Of a stretch of DNA of 64,000 bases, positions 54,190-62,067 are shown piece after piece. The notes beneath the pieces are model-generated. The model was not told the DNA's origin, ran no database searches, and was given only the letters and a program-made list of their open reading frames with translations. This stretch comes from Dactylosporangium siamense (lineage in GTDB: Bacteria > Actinomycetota > Actinomycetes > Mycobacteriales > Micromonosporaceae). The position numbers were made by a program, and so were the translations under genes. Position 1 is the stretch's first letter. Each line of letters begins with the position of its first letter. The DNA lies in contig NZ_BONQ01000050.1 of assembly GCF_016862795.1 (NCBI RefSeq), forward strand, positions 124,001-188,000, read 5' to 3'.

Positions 54190-55362
54190 ATGAGCCCGAT
54201 GCGCCACGTGACCGACCAGCAACGGCGTGCCCGGCTCGCGGCGCGGCACGCGCTCACGGCGGCGGCCCGGGTCGGCACACCGGAAGCCGCCACCAGGGCG
54301 ATGACCGTCCTGCACGCCACCGAGCCGGCCACGGTCCACCTGTCGTGCTGGGCCCGCGTCACCTCCCTGACGGCCGCCGACGTGGACCGGGTCCTGTACG
54401 CCGACCGCACCCTGGTCAAGCAGCTCGCGATGCGCCGCACCCTGTTCGTGTTCCCGCGCGACCTGCTGCCGGCGGCCTGGGGGAGCGCGTCGGCGCGGGT
54501 CGCCGCCAACGAGCGCGCCCGCCTGGCCAAGGACGCGGTCACCGCCGGCCTCACCAGCGACGGCCCCGCCTGGGTCGACCGGGCCCGCGCCGAGGTCCTC
54601 GGCGTTCTCGCCGCCGCCCCCGACGGCCACGCCGCCACCGACATCCGCCGGGCGGTGCCGATGCTCGACGTGACGATGGCCGTGGCCACCGCCGACCCGC
54701 GGGCCACCTCGCGGGTGCTCACCTGCCTCAGCGCCGGCGCCGACATCGTGCGCGGCGTCAACGCCGGCGGCTGGTACACCTCACGCCCGCGCTGGACCCT
54801 GATGCGGCAGTGGCTGGACGACACCCCCACGCCGTGGACCGCCGCCGACGGCTACCAGGAGCTGATCCGCCGCTGGCTCTTCACGTTCGGCCCCGGCACC
54901 GAGGACGACCTCGTCTGGTGGCTCGGGTCGACCAAGGCGGCCGTGCGCGCGGCCCTCGCCGGCCTCGGCGCCGTCGCGGTCTCCCTCGACCACGGCGCCA
55001 CCGGCTGGCTCCTGCCCGACGACGTCGACGACCTGCCCGACCCGGGCCCGTGGGCGGCGCTGCTGCCCGTGCTCGACCCGACCGTCATGGGCTGGCAGCA
55101 CCGCGACTTCTACCTCAGCCCGCACCGCGCCGAGATCTTCGACCGCCGCGGCAACGCCGGCACGACCGCCTGGGTCGACGGCCGCGTCGTCGGCTGCTGG
55201 GTCCAGGACCGGGCCGGCGTCGTCGAGGTGCGCCTGCTGGAAGACGTCCCCACCGCCGCCCGCCACGCTCTCGACGCCGAAGCGTCCCGCCTCACCGCCT
55301 GGCTGGACGGTTTCCGCGTGCCCACGGTGTACCACTCACCCGCCATGCGTGCCCCAGCCTGA
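54190..55362 (+). CDS. Winged-helix DNA-binding protein, AlkZ-like (HTH_42)
   Basis: 390 residues from ATG 54190 (ATG 54199 also possible). QQRRARLAARHAL at the N-terminus, then VLHATEPATVHLSCWARV, LVKQLAMRRTLFVFP, GYQELIRRWLFTFGPGTEDDL and LLPVLDPTVMGWQHRDFYL match the AlkZ/YcaQ-like superfamily that unhooks DNA crosslinks. The catalytic QxQ motif is not obvious: the equivalent stretch reads HATEP. Glycosylase activity is thus uncertain. Confidence 0.8.
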   Translation: MSPMRHVTDQQRRARLAARHALTAAARVGTPEAATRAMTVLHATEPATVHLSCWARVTSLTAADVDRVLYADRTLVKQLAMRRTLFVFPRDLLPAAWGSASARVAANERARLAKDAVTAGLTSDGPAWVDRARAEVLGVLAAAPDGHAATDIRRAVPMLDVTMAVATADPRATSRVLTCLSAGADIVRGVNAGGWYTSRPRWTLMRQWLDDTPTPWTAADGYQELIRRWLFTFGPGTEDDLVWWLGSTKAAVRAALAGLGAVAVSLDHGATGWLLPDDVDDLPDPGPWAALLPVLDPTVMGWQHRDFYLSPHRAEIFDRRGNAGTTAWVDGRVVGCWVQDRAGVVEVRLLEDVPTAARHALDAEASRLTAWLDGFRVPTVYHSPAMRAPA

Positions 55363-55601
55363 CCGGTCTCGCCGGGCGGCAGAGCGAGGTGCTCGCCGAC
55401 CCGGCACTGCTCGACGCCGAGCTGGACCGGGCCCGCCGGCGGCTCGCCCACGACGACCGCGCCGTCGACGAGACCCACACGATCTACACCGTGCGGCCGA
55501 AGTCCGTCGAATTCTGGCAGGGCGAGGAGGAGCGGCGGCACATCCGGCTCCGGTACCGCCGGGCCGGCGACGAGTGGGTCCGCGACCGGCTGTGGCCGTA
55601 G
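55362..55601 (+). pseudogene. C-terminal fragment of pyridoxamine 5'-phosphate oxidase (pdxH)
   Basis: 79 residues read TGLAGRQSEVLADPALLDAE, a linker, then RPKSVEFWQGEEERRHIRLR and ending DRLWP. The GRQSEVL, VEFWQG and DRLWP elements are the C-terminal FMN/PLP-binding signature of PdxH. The N-terminal two thirds are absent; the frame begins at the AlkZ-like gene stop and no credible start exists. Confidence 0.75.
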
Positions 55602-55659
55602 CTGTTGTCATGGTGCGACGCCCGTGAGCCAGGGCACGGGCGTCGCGTGGTGGTGTGGG

Positions 55660-57156
55660 TCAGTCGCGGGCCGGCTCGGCGACCCGTGGGGACGGCGTGG
55701 TGGGTGCCGGCGCCGGGGTGCGCAGCAGCGTCAGGACCGCCACTGCGGCCACGCCGGCGATGACGGCGCTGATGAGGAAGACGCGGTCCAGCCCGGCGGC
55801 GTACGCGGCGCGCAGCACCCCCTCGGGTGCCTGCCGGAGCAGGTCCTGGTAGCCGCCGCCGGTGAGCTGCCGGGCCGCGGCCGGGTCCGCGACGCCACCG
55901 GCGGCCAGGACCTGCCCGGCCCGGCCGGTGACGACGGTGGCGAAGGCGGGCAGCGCCAGGGCGTAGCCGAGCTGGCGGAAGGTGTTCGACGCGCCGTTGG
56001 CCATGCCGGAGCGGTCCGGCGGCGCCGCGGCGAGGGCGGCCGAGGCCAGGACCGGCGTGCTCAGGCCGACGCCCAGGCCGGTCACGCACAGGCCGGGCAC
56101 CAGCGCGGCCCAGCCCGACGTGGGGCTGACGAGCATGCACAGCGCGGTGCCGGCGGCGACGAGCAGCAGGCCCCAGCCGATGCTGTGCCGCGCGGGGACG
56201 CCGTGCAGCAGCCGCCCGCCCGCCGCGGCGACCACGAACGCGACCACCGCCATCGGGGCCAGGACGAGGCCGGCCGCCATCGCGCCGAGGCCGAGCACGG
56301 ACTGCGCCCACAGCGACACGAACACGAGGTTGGCGAAGGCGGCCGCGGTCAGTGCCGCCGCGCCCAGCATCAGCACGGTGAACGACGGGCGCCGGAACAG
56401 CGACAGGTCCAGCATCGGGTTGGCCCGGCCGCGTTCCAGCAGCAGGAACCCCACGGTCGCGGCGGCGCCGGCGGCCAGCACGCCGATCGTCCCGGCGTCG
56501 GTCCAGCCGGTGTCGCCGGCGCGGATGAGGCCGTACACGACGAGGCCGGCGGCCGCGGTGAAGGCCGCCACGCCGGGCAGGTCCGTCCGCCCCTGCCGCA
56601 CCGCTCGGCCGCCGGGCATCGCGAGCCGGGCCAGCACCGCCGCGATCACCGCCACGGGCAGGTTGACCAGGAAGATCGAGCGCCAGCCGACGTGCTCGGT
56701 GAGGAACCCGCCGAGGATCGGCCCGGCCGCCGCGGCGGCACCGTTGGCCGCGCCCCACACGCCGAACGCGATCGAGCGGTCCCGTCCTGTGTAGACGGTG
56801 CCGAGCAGGGCGGCGTTGGTGGCGTACATCGCGGCGGCGCCGGCGCCCTGCACGCCGCGGGCGGCGATGAGCGTGCCGATGCCGGGGGCCAGGCCGCAGG
56901 CGAGGGAGGCGGCGGCGAAGACGACCAGGCCGGCGATGAACACCCGCCGGTGGCCGAGCCGGTCCGACAGCGAACCGGCCGCCATCAGCAGCGCCGCGAG
57001 GACGAGGACGTACAGGTCGACGGTCCACTGCAGCGCGGCGAACGACGAGTGCAGCTCCCGCGCCAGGTCGGGGGCGGCGATGCTGACGATGGTCAGGTCG
57101 ACCAGCAGCATGAAGGTGCTCAGCGAGACCGCGAGCAGGGGCAACCATTTGCGCAT
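55660..57156 (-). CDS. MFS drug transporter, EmrB/QacA type (14 TM)
   Basis: 498 residues from ATG 57156 (MRKWLPLLAVSLSTFMLLVD). Typical DHA2 patterns are LVDLTIVSIAAPDLARELH, WTVDLYVLVLAALLMAAG, GSLSDRLGHRRVFIAGL and GPILGGFLTEHVGWRSIFLVNLP. Proton-driven export of drugs. Divergent from an Lrp/AsnC-type regulator with a perfect inverted repeat between the two starts. Confidence 0.93.
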   Translation of the reverse strand: MRKWLPLLAVSLSTFMLLVDLTIVSIAAPDLARELHSSFAALQWTVDLYVLVLAALLMAAGSLSDRLGHRRVFIAGLVVFAAASLACGLAPGIGTLIAARGVQGAGAAAMYATNAALLGTVYTGRDRSIAFGVWGAANGAAAAAGPILGGFLTEHVGWRSIFLVNLPVAVIAAVLARLAMPGGRAVRQGRTDLPGVAAFTAAAGLVVYGLIRAGDTGWTDAGTIGVLAAGAAATVGFLLLERGRANPMLDLSLFRRPSFTVLMLGAAALTAAAFANLVFVSLWAQSVLGLGAMAAGLVLAPMAVVAFVVAAAGGRLLHGVPARHSIGWGLLLVAAGTALCMLVSPTSGWAALVPGLCVTGLGVGLSTPVLASAALAAAPPDRSGMANGASNTFRQLGYALALPAFATVVTGRAGQVLAAGGVADPAAARQLTGGGYQDLLRQAPEGVLRAAYAAGLDRVFLISAVIAGVAAVAVLTLLRTPAPAPTTPSPRVAEPARD

Positions 57157-57183
57157 GACCGCACGATGCACCGCGTCCCGGCG

Positions 57184-57206
57184 AATCGGCGCTGGTGGCG
57201 CCGATT
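57184..57206. promoter_or_regulatory. Inverted repeat between MFS and AsnC-type genes
   Basis: Arms AATCGGCGC (57184-57192) and GCGCCGATT (57198-57206) are perfectly inverted around TGGTG. It is 28 bp upstream of the MFS start and 34 bp upstream of the regulator start, an ideal place for the AsnC-type regulator to control both. Confidence 0.65.
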
Positions 57207-57240
57207 TCGGCGGATTCTGACGCGCTGTTAGCTTCCAGGG

Positions 57241-58272
57241 ATGGATCCACTCACGCTTGACGAGCTCGACCGGCAGCTCGTGCACGCGTTGCAGGTCGAC
57301 GGCCGCGCCCCGTTCAGCCGGATCGCCGCGGTGCTCGGCGCCTCGGACCGCACGATCGCCCGGCGCTACCGGCGGCTGCGGGCGGCCGGGGCGCTGCGGG
57401 TCGTCGGGCTGCCCGACGCGGCGGCGCTCGGGCATGTCGACTGGCTGGTGCGGATGCGGTGCTCGCCGGACAGCGCGATGCCGGTGGCCGCGGCCCTGGC
57501 CCGGCGCGCCGACACGTCATGGGTGCAGCTGGTGTCGGGCGGCACGGAGATCACCTGCATCACCAGGACCCGGTCGCAGTCGGCGGACGGCGAGCTGCTG
57601 CTGCAGAAGTTGCCGCGCACGCCACGGATCACGGTCCTCAGCGCGCACTGCATCCTGCGCGGCGTGGCCGGCCTGCACGGCTGGCCCGGCCGGACCGCCG
57701 CGCTCTCCGCGGACCAGATCGCCGCGCTGCGCCAACCACCGGCCGGGCCGGACGCGCCGGAAGCGTCCGACCCGGACGGGCCGGAAGTCGCCGGGTCGGC
57801 CGCGCCAAGAGCCGCAGCTGTGCCGCCGCCGACCGCGGCGGACAACGGCCTGCTCGCCGCGCTCGCCAAGGACGGCCGCGCCAGCCTCACCGCGCTCGCC
57901 GCCGCCACTGGCTGGTCGGAGACCACGGTCCGCCGCCGGCTGGACGAGCTGGACCGCGGCACCGTGCTCTACTTCGACGTCGAGATCGAGCCCCACCTGT
58001 TCGGCTACACCGCCGAGGCGATGATGTGGCTGACGGTCGCACCGGCCACGCTCACCGCGACGACCCGGGCCCTGGCCACCCATCCGCAGATCGCCTACGC
58101 GGCGGCGACGACCGGCCCCGCCAACGTGTCCGCGTCGGTGATCTGCCGCGACCTCAACGAGCTCTACGAGTACATCGCCGGCGACATCGGCTCGCTGCCC
58201 GGCGTCACATCCGTGGAGACCGCGCCGGTCGTGCGCCGGGTCAAGGGCGGCGGGACGCTGCTGATTCCATGA
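57241..58272 (+). CDS. Lrp/AsnC-type regulator with two HTH/ligand units
   Basis: 343 residues from ATG 57241, twice the usual length (about 150). The first HTH is LTLDELDRQLVHALQVDGRA - FSRIAAVLGASDRTIARRYRRL; the second is ADNGLLAALAKDGRASLTAL - AAATGWSETTVRRRLDEL. Two RAM-like ligand domains follow each HTH, joined by a Pro/Ala linker (PAGPDAPEASDPDGPEV). Probably regulates the divergent drug exporter. Its 3' end overlaps the GH116 gene by 32 bp. Confidence 0.9.
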   Translation: MDPLTLDELDRQLVHALQVDGRAPFSRIAAVLGASDRTIARRYRRLRAAGALRVVGLPDAAALGHVDWLVRMRCSPDSAMPVAAALARRADTSWVQLVSGGTEITCITRTRSQSADGELLLQKLPRTPRITVLSAHCILRGVAGLHGWPGRTAALSADQIAALRQPPAGPDAPEASDPDGPEVAGSAAPRAAAVPPPTAADNGLLAALAKDGRASLTALAAATGWSETTVRRRLDELDRGTVLYFDVEIEPHLFGYTAEAMMWLTVAPATLTATTRALATHPQIAYAAATTGPANVSASVICRDLNELYEYIAGDIGSLPGVTSVETAPVVRRVKGGGTLLIP

Positions 58273-60721
58273 CGTCGACGGGCAGGGAGCCGCCGAGGAC
58301 GTCGAGGTCGACGCTGCCGTCGGCGGCGACGGTGACGGTGCCCCAGGCGGTGCCGGCCACGAACGGGAACCGGCCGGGCCGGTCGCCGACGCGCAGCGTG
58401 CGGGTGGTGGCGTCGTAGTGGAAGCCGGTGTAGGCATCCAGGAGCGACCAGCCCGCCATGGCGCGCACGTAGTGGTCGCCGCACTCGACCTCGTTGAACG
58501 GGTTGCGGCGGGTCCCGTCGTACCGTTGCTGCAGGCCGGTCAGGATCGCCATCGCCTCCTCGGGCATGCCCTCGTGCAGGCAGTGTGCCGCGACCTGATA
58601 CTCCACGCCGGTCCAGACCTCGTCGCAGTAGCGCAGCGGCACGGCCGGGCGACCGCCGTGCGGCCAGCTGCACACGACCAGGCCGGTCTCGTCGCCGTCG
58701 GCGAAGACGCGGTAGCCGTGCTCGGCGAAGCCGGTGCGCAGGTTGTAGCGCACGATCGACGCGAGGGCCGTGCGGACCCGGTCGGCGGGCAGGATGTGGC
58801 CCAGGTCGAGCTGGTGTGCCCACCACTGGCCGAGCAGCTGGTCGGACAGGCAGCCGCGGCCGAAGTCGTAGGCCTCGCCGGTCGGTGGCTGCGCGTAGAA
58901 CTCGCCGTTCCACAGCAGCTTGTCGTAGGTGTCGCGGCCGATCGTGAACCGGTCCAGGAACGCCGCGGCGGCGGCCGGCTCGACGATGGCGGCCATGCGG
59001 TGCATGGCGAGCAGCGCCGCGAGCCAGAGCCCGCCGACGAACATGTTGGGCCCGTGCAGGCTGATGTCGTACGTGACGGGCTGGTCGCCCTGCAGGACCC
59101 CGTCGCCGTCGGGGTCCCAGGTCGTGGCGATGTGCTCCATGAGGTGGCGCAGCGCCGGCCAGTGCCCGCGCAGCCAGTTGTCGCCGGCGCCGTCGAGCAC
59201 GGACCGGTAGGTCTTGAGCACGGCGCCGAGCATGCCGTCCAGTGCGGGCCGTTCCGGGCCGCCGATGGCCACGTCGTGCAGGTGCGGCAGGTAGCGGGGC
59301 AGCACGACCCGGTGCGGCACGGAGCCGTCGGGTGCCTGCGCCGCGAGCTCGGTGTCGCGCAGGTCGCGGCCGATGTCGGGGAAGAGCCGGGACAGTGCCT
59401 GCTCGTAGTTGAAGACGTGGTTGCAGTTCAGCGGGCAGGAGCCGCCGACGTCACCGTTCCAGTTGCGGGTGGAGGCGCCGAGCGCGCCCTCGAACCCGTA
59501 GGCGTGCCCGTCGGCGGTGCGGAACAGCGTCGGCGAGCGGACCAGGGTGCCCTGCGCGGACACGGTCTCGCGCAGCGCCGGCGGCAGGTCGCTGTGCCGC
59601 ACCGCGTCGGCCCAGGCCCGAGAGGCGGTGTCCAGCCGCGCGCGGTCCGCAAGGTAGCTGTCCAGCACGTCGAGGGCGCCGCCGAAGCGGGTCGCGTAAT
59701 GGTTGCCGACCCAGAATCGGCTGCGGGTGTACGGATGCTGCGGGCCGAACCGGTCGAAGTCGGCATACCGGTTGGGGAACCACCAGGCGTGCACGACGTC
59801 GATCGTGGTGGTCTCGCCGGGTTGCAGCGCGAAGGCGACGGCTACCCCGGCGTCCCAGGTGTGCCCGGCGGGGCTCGGACCGGTGGGCGCGCGCAGTGGT
59901 GACACGCCGGCGGCGACGGCGGCCCGCAGGGCGGTGTCGCCGTAGTCGCCGAGTTGGATCGGGGTCACCAGCTTCGCGGTCTCCACGAAGCGCAGCATCG
60001 CCTCGGCGCTGTGCGCGCGGGGCAGCGCGGCGGCGGGGCCGTCGGTCCACAGCAGCATCTCGCCGTAGGCGGCGTCGTCCTCGTCCAGGCCGGGGTGGTC
60101 CATGAGCACCCCGGTCTGGCCGGGCCGGCGCAGCAGCCGGTTGACGTTGCCGCCGTAGCCGGCGCCGCGGGTGCCGTCGATCGGGGTGACGCCGTCCCAG
60201 CCGACCGCGTTCTGCAGCGTGCCGAGCAGCCAGCCGTGCCGGAACTCGGTGCTGGTGTTGGTGACCGTGAACCGGTACCGCACCAGCGGCAGGGCGCTGG
60301 CGTGCGACTCGAGGGGCACGAACGGGGTGAACGCCGACAGTGCCACCGCGACCGGCAGCACCTCGTCGGTGTAGGTGACGTCGGCGAAGGGGTACGCGAC
60401 CTGCATCGACGTGCTCTGCACGGTGGGCCAGGGCGGCAGCCGGTCGGCGTCGGGCACGTCGGCGTCGTTGACGTTCGGCGCCGGGTGCGGGTGCGGTGGC
60501 AGCGGCGCGGCGCGCAGGAGCCGCACGACGTCGGCGGGCGGCTCCAGCGAGGAGACCCGCAGCGCGAAGAAGCTGTCGGGCACGAACCCCAGGTGGTTGG
60601 CCACGCCGGAGAGCTGCCACTGGCGCAGGGCGCCGTCGCCGCCGAGGGCCACGTGGCCGGTGCCGAAGCCGCCGAGCGGGAACGCGACGGCGCGCCGGGC
60701 ATCCCCGGTGTATCGCCTCAT
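58241..60721 (-). CDS. GH116-type glycoside hydrolase (beta-glucosidase / glucosylceramidase-like)
   Basis: 826 residues from ATG 60721 (MRRYTGDARRAVAFPLGGFG; GCGGAGCG upstream). A longer frame to 60847 crosses the operator and is unlikely. The N-terminal beta domain GGFGTGHVALGGDGALRQWQ is followed by the (alpha/alpha)6 catalytic domain with GGSCPLNCNHVFNYEQALSR, SLHGPNMFVGGLWLAAL, SWPHGGRPAVPLRYCDEVWT and EYQVAAHCLHEGM. These match GBA2-like GH116 enzymes acting on beta-glucosides or beta-xylosides. No signal peptide, so cytoplasmic. Repressed by the divergent LacI protein (see operator). Confidence 0.88.
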   Translation of the reverse strand: MRRYTGDARRAVAFPLGGFGTGHVALGGDGALRQWQLSGVANHLGFVPDSFFALRVSSLEPPADVVRLLRAAPLPPHPHPAPNVNDADVPDADRLPPWPTVQSTSMQVAYPFADVTYTDEVLPVAVALSAFTPFVPLESHASALPLVRYRFTVTNTSTEFRHGWLLGTLQNAVGWDGVTPIDGTRGAGYGGNVNRLLRRPGQTGVLMDHPGLDEDDAAYGEMLLWTDGPAAALPRAHSAEAMLRFVETAKLVTPIQLGDYGDTALRAAVAAGVSPLRAPTGPSPAGHTWDAGVAVAFALQPGETTTIDVVHAWWFPNRYADFDRFGPQHPYTRSRFWVGNHYATRFGGALDVLDSYLADRARLDTASRAWADAVRHSDLPPALRETVSAQGTLVRSPTLFRTADGHAYGFEGALGASTRNWNGDVGGSCPLNCNHVFNYEQALSRLFPDIGRDLRDTELAAQAPDGSVPHRVVLPRYLPHLHDVAIGGPERPALDGMLGAVLKTYRSVLDGAGDNWLRGHWPALRHLMEHIATTWDPDGDGVLQGDQPVTYDISLHGPNMFVGGLWLAALLAMHRMAAIVEPAAAAAFLDRFTIGRDTYDKLLWNGEFYAQPPTGEAYDFGRGCLSDQLLGQWWAHQLDLGHILPADRVRTALASIVRYNLRTGFAEHGYRVFADGDETGLVVCSWPHGGRPAVPLRYCDEVWTGVEYQVAAHCLHEGMPEEAMAILTGLQQRYDGTRRNPFNEVECGDHYVRAMAGWSLLDAYTGFHYDATTRTLRVGDRPGRFPFVAGTAWGTVTVAADGSVDLDVLGGSLPVDVMESAASRRP

Positions 60722-60828
60722 CGGACACGCTCCGCCATTGTCAACGCCATGCCGCCGGTTCCATCCTGGTAGGCCTTCGAGGTGCGGGAGTCCACGCCAA
60801 TGCCAGGTCCCATAAGGGATCCAGTGCG

Positions 60829-60842
60829 TGAAATCGATTTCA
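60829..60842. promoter_or_regulatory. LacI operator TGAAATCGATTTCA of the GH116 gene
   Basis: A perfect 14-bp palindrome with the central CG typical of LacI-family sites. It begins 3 bp after the -10 box of the GH116 promoter, so binding would cover the start point. The core GAAATCGATTTC recurs at 62005. Confidence 0.85.
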
Positions 60843-60845
60843 TAC

Positions 60846-60875
60846 AAGGTAGCCGCGGGCCTTGGAACCTGTCAA
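60846..60875 (-). promoter_or_regulatory. Promoter of the GH116 gene
   Basis: Minus strand TTGACA (60870-60875), 18-bp spacer, TACCTT (60846-60851). Start point about 60839, inside the LacI operator, with a leader of about 118 nt to ATG 60721. Confidence 0.75.
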
Positions 60876-60941
60876 GAGCGGGTCGCCGGCCGGAAAGTCG
60901 TAACGCAGCGTCACCAGTGCCGAAGAGACAGGCGTGTCACC

Positions 60942-60947
60942 TACAGT
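60942..60947 (+). promoter_or_regulatory. Putative -10 box (TACAGT) of the lacI gene
   Basis: Lies 8 bp before ATG 60956 with no ribosome site between, suggesting a nearly leaderless transcript. No clear -35. Confidence 0.35.
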
Positions 60948-60955
60948 GATCCCTC

Positions 60956-61939
60956 ATGGCCACCATCTACGAGGTTGCGGCGCTCGCCGGCGTCTCCCCC
61001 GCGACCGTCTCGCGGGTCTTCAACGGGCAGACGGTCTCGGCGGAGAAGAAGCGCCTCGTGCACGAGGCGGCCACGAAGCTGGCCTTCACGCCGAACCGGA
61101 CGGCCCGCCGGCTGCGGGGGCAGAGCTCCGAGATCATCGCGCTGCTCATCCCCGACATCGAGAACCCGTTCTTCACCGCGCTGGCCCGCGGGGTCGAGGA
61201 CTGCGCCCGGGAGGCCGGATACTCCCTGGTCCTGTGCAACACCGACGACGACCCGGCCAAGGAGCTGCACTACCTGGAGATCGTGGCGTCGGAGCAGATG
61301 GCCGGCGTGATCCTGGCGCCCGCCTCGGACGAGGTCGACCTGGGCGCGATCGTGTCGCTGGGCCGGCCCGTGGTCGCCGTGGACCGCACCACGCCATACC
61401 CGGTCGACGCCGTCAAGATCGACAACCGGGCGGCCGGCATCGGCGCGACGACGGCGCTGTTCGAGGCCGGGTACCGCCGCATCGCCTGCATCGCCGGCCC
61501 GGCCGGGATCGAGACCACCGAGGACCGCTTCCTCGGCTGGCGCCAGGTCGTCGCCGCCCGCAAGACCGTCCTGCACGACGGCTACCTGCAGCACGCCAAC
61601 TTCCGCGTCGACGGCGGACGGGCCGCGATGCGGGCGCTGCTCGCGCTGGACACCCCGCCGGACGCCGTCGTGACGACCAACAACCTGATGGCGGTGGGCG
61701 CGTTGCAGGCGCTCGCGGCGGCCGGGATCGCGCCGGACGTGTTCGGCCTCGCGGTGCTCGGCGAGCTGCCCTTCATGGCCCTGACGCCGACGCCGTTCGT
61801 GCAGGTCCGGCTGCCCGCCCGGCACCTCGGCCGGACCGCCGCGGCGATGCTGCTGGAGCGCATCGGCGGCGACGCGCAGCCGCCCCGCACGGTGGTCCTG
61901 CGGGCCGAGGTCAACCCGCGGGAGGAGCAGGCGCTGTAA
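60956..61939 (+). CDS. LacI family transcriptional repressor
   Basis: 327 residues from ATG 60956. The LacI HTH MATIYEVAALAGVSPATVSR and hinge FTPNRTARRLRGQSSE precede a periplasmic-binding-protein-like sensor (ALLIPDIENPFFTALARGVE, AVDRTTPYPVDAVKIDN). It sits between the GH116 gene and a sugar ABC transporter, and near-identical palindromes occur in both promoters, so it represses both and is released by a sugar, probably a glucoside product. Confidence 0.93.
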   Translation: MATIYEVAALAGVSPATVSRVFNGQTVSAEKKRLVHEAATKLAFTPNRTARRLRGQSSEIIALLIPDIENPFFTALARGVEDCAREAGYSLVLCNTDDDPAKELHYLEIVASEQMAGVILAPASDEVDLGAIVSLGRPVVAVDRTTPYPVDAVKIDNRAAGIGATTALFEAGYRRIACIAGPAGIETTEDRFLGWRQVVAARKTVLHDGYLQHANFRVDGGRAAMRALLALDTPPDAVVTTNNLMAVGALQALAAAGIAPDVFGLAVLGELPFMALTPTPFVQVRLPARHLGRTAAAMLLERIGGDAQPPRTVVLRAEVNPREEQAL

Positions 61940-61947
61940 TCGATATC
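61936..61947. promoter_or_regulatory. Degenerate third LacI site GTAATCGATATC
   Basis: Matches GAAATCGATTTC at 10 of 12 positions, overlaps the lacI stop codon and lies about 69 bp before the main transporter operator. May be an auxiliary site or chance. Confidence 0.3.
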
Positions 61948-61999
61948 AGCGCACTGCGTCCCTGATCAGAGGCTTGTCGAAGGCGCGAAGTTTGGAGTC

Positions 62000-62028
62000 T
62001 TGACGAAATCGATTTCTTGGACTTCACT
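62000..62028 (+). promoter_or_regulatory. Promoter of the sugar ABC transporter operon
   Basis: TTGACG (62000-62005), 17-bp spacer, TTCACT (62023-62028). The spacer contains the LacI operator, so the repressor would exclude RNA polymerase. Confidence 0.65.
62005..62016. promoter_or_regulatory. LacI operator GAAATCGATTTC of the transporter operon
   Basis: Perfect 12-bp palindrome, identical to the core of the GH116 operator (60830-60841). Confidence 0.85.
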
Positions 62029-62067
62029 GTGCCCGACCGCTTCTCAACGGAGAGGGACAGCACGCTT

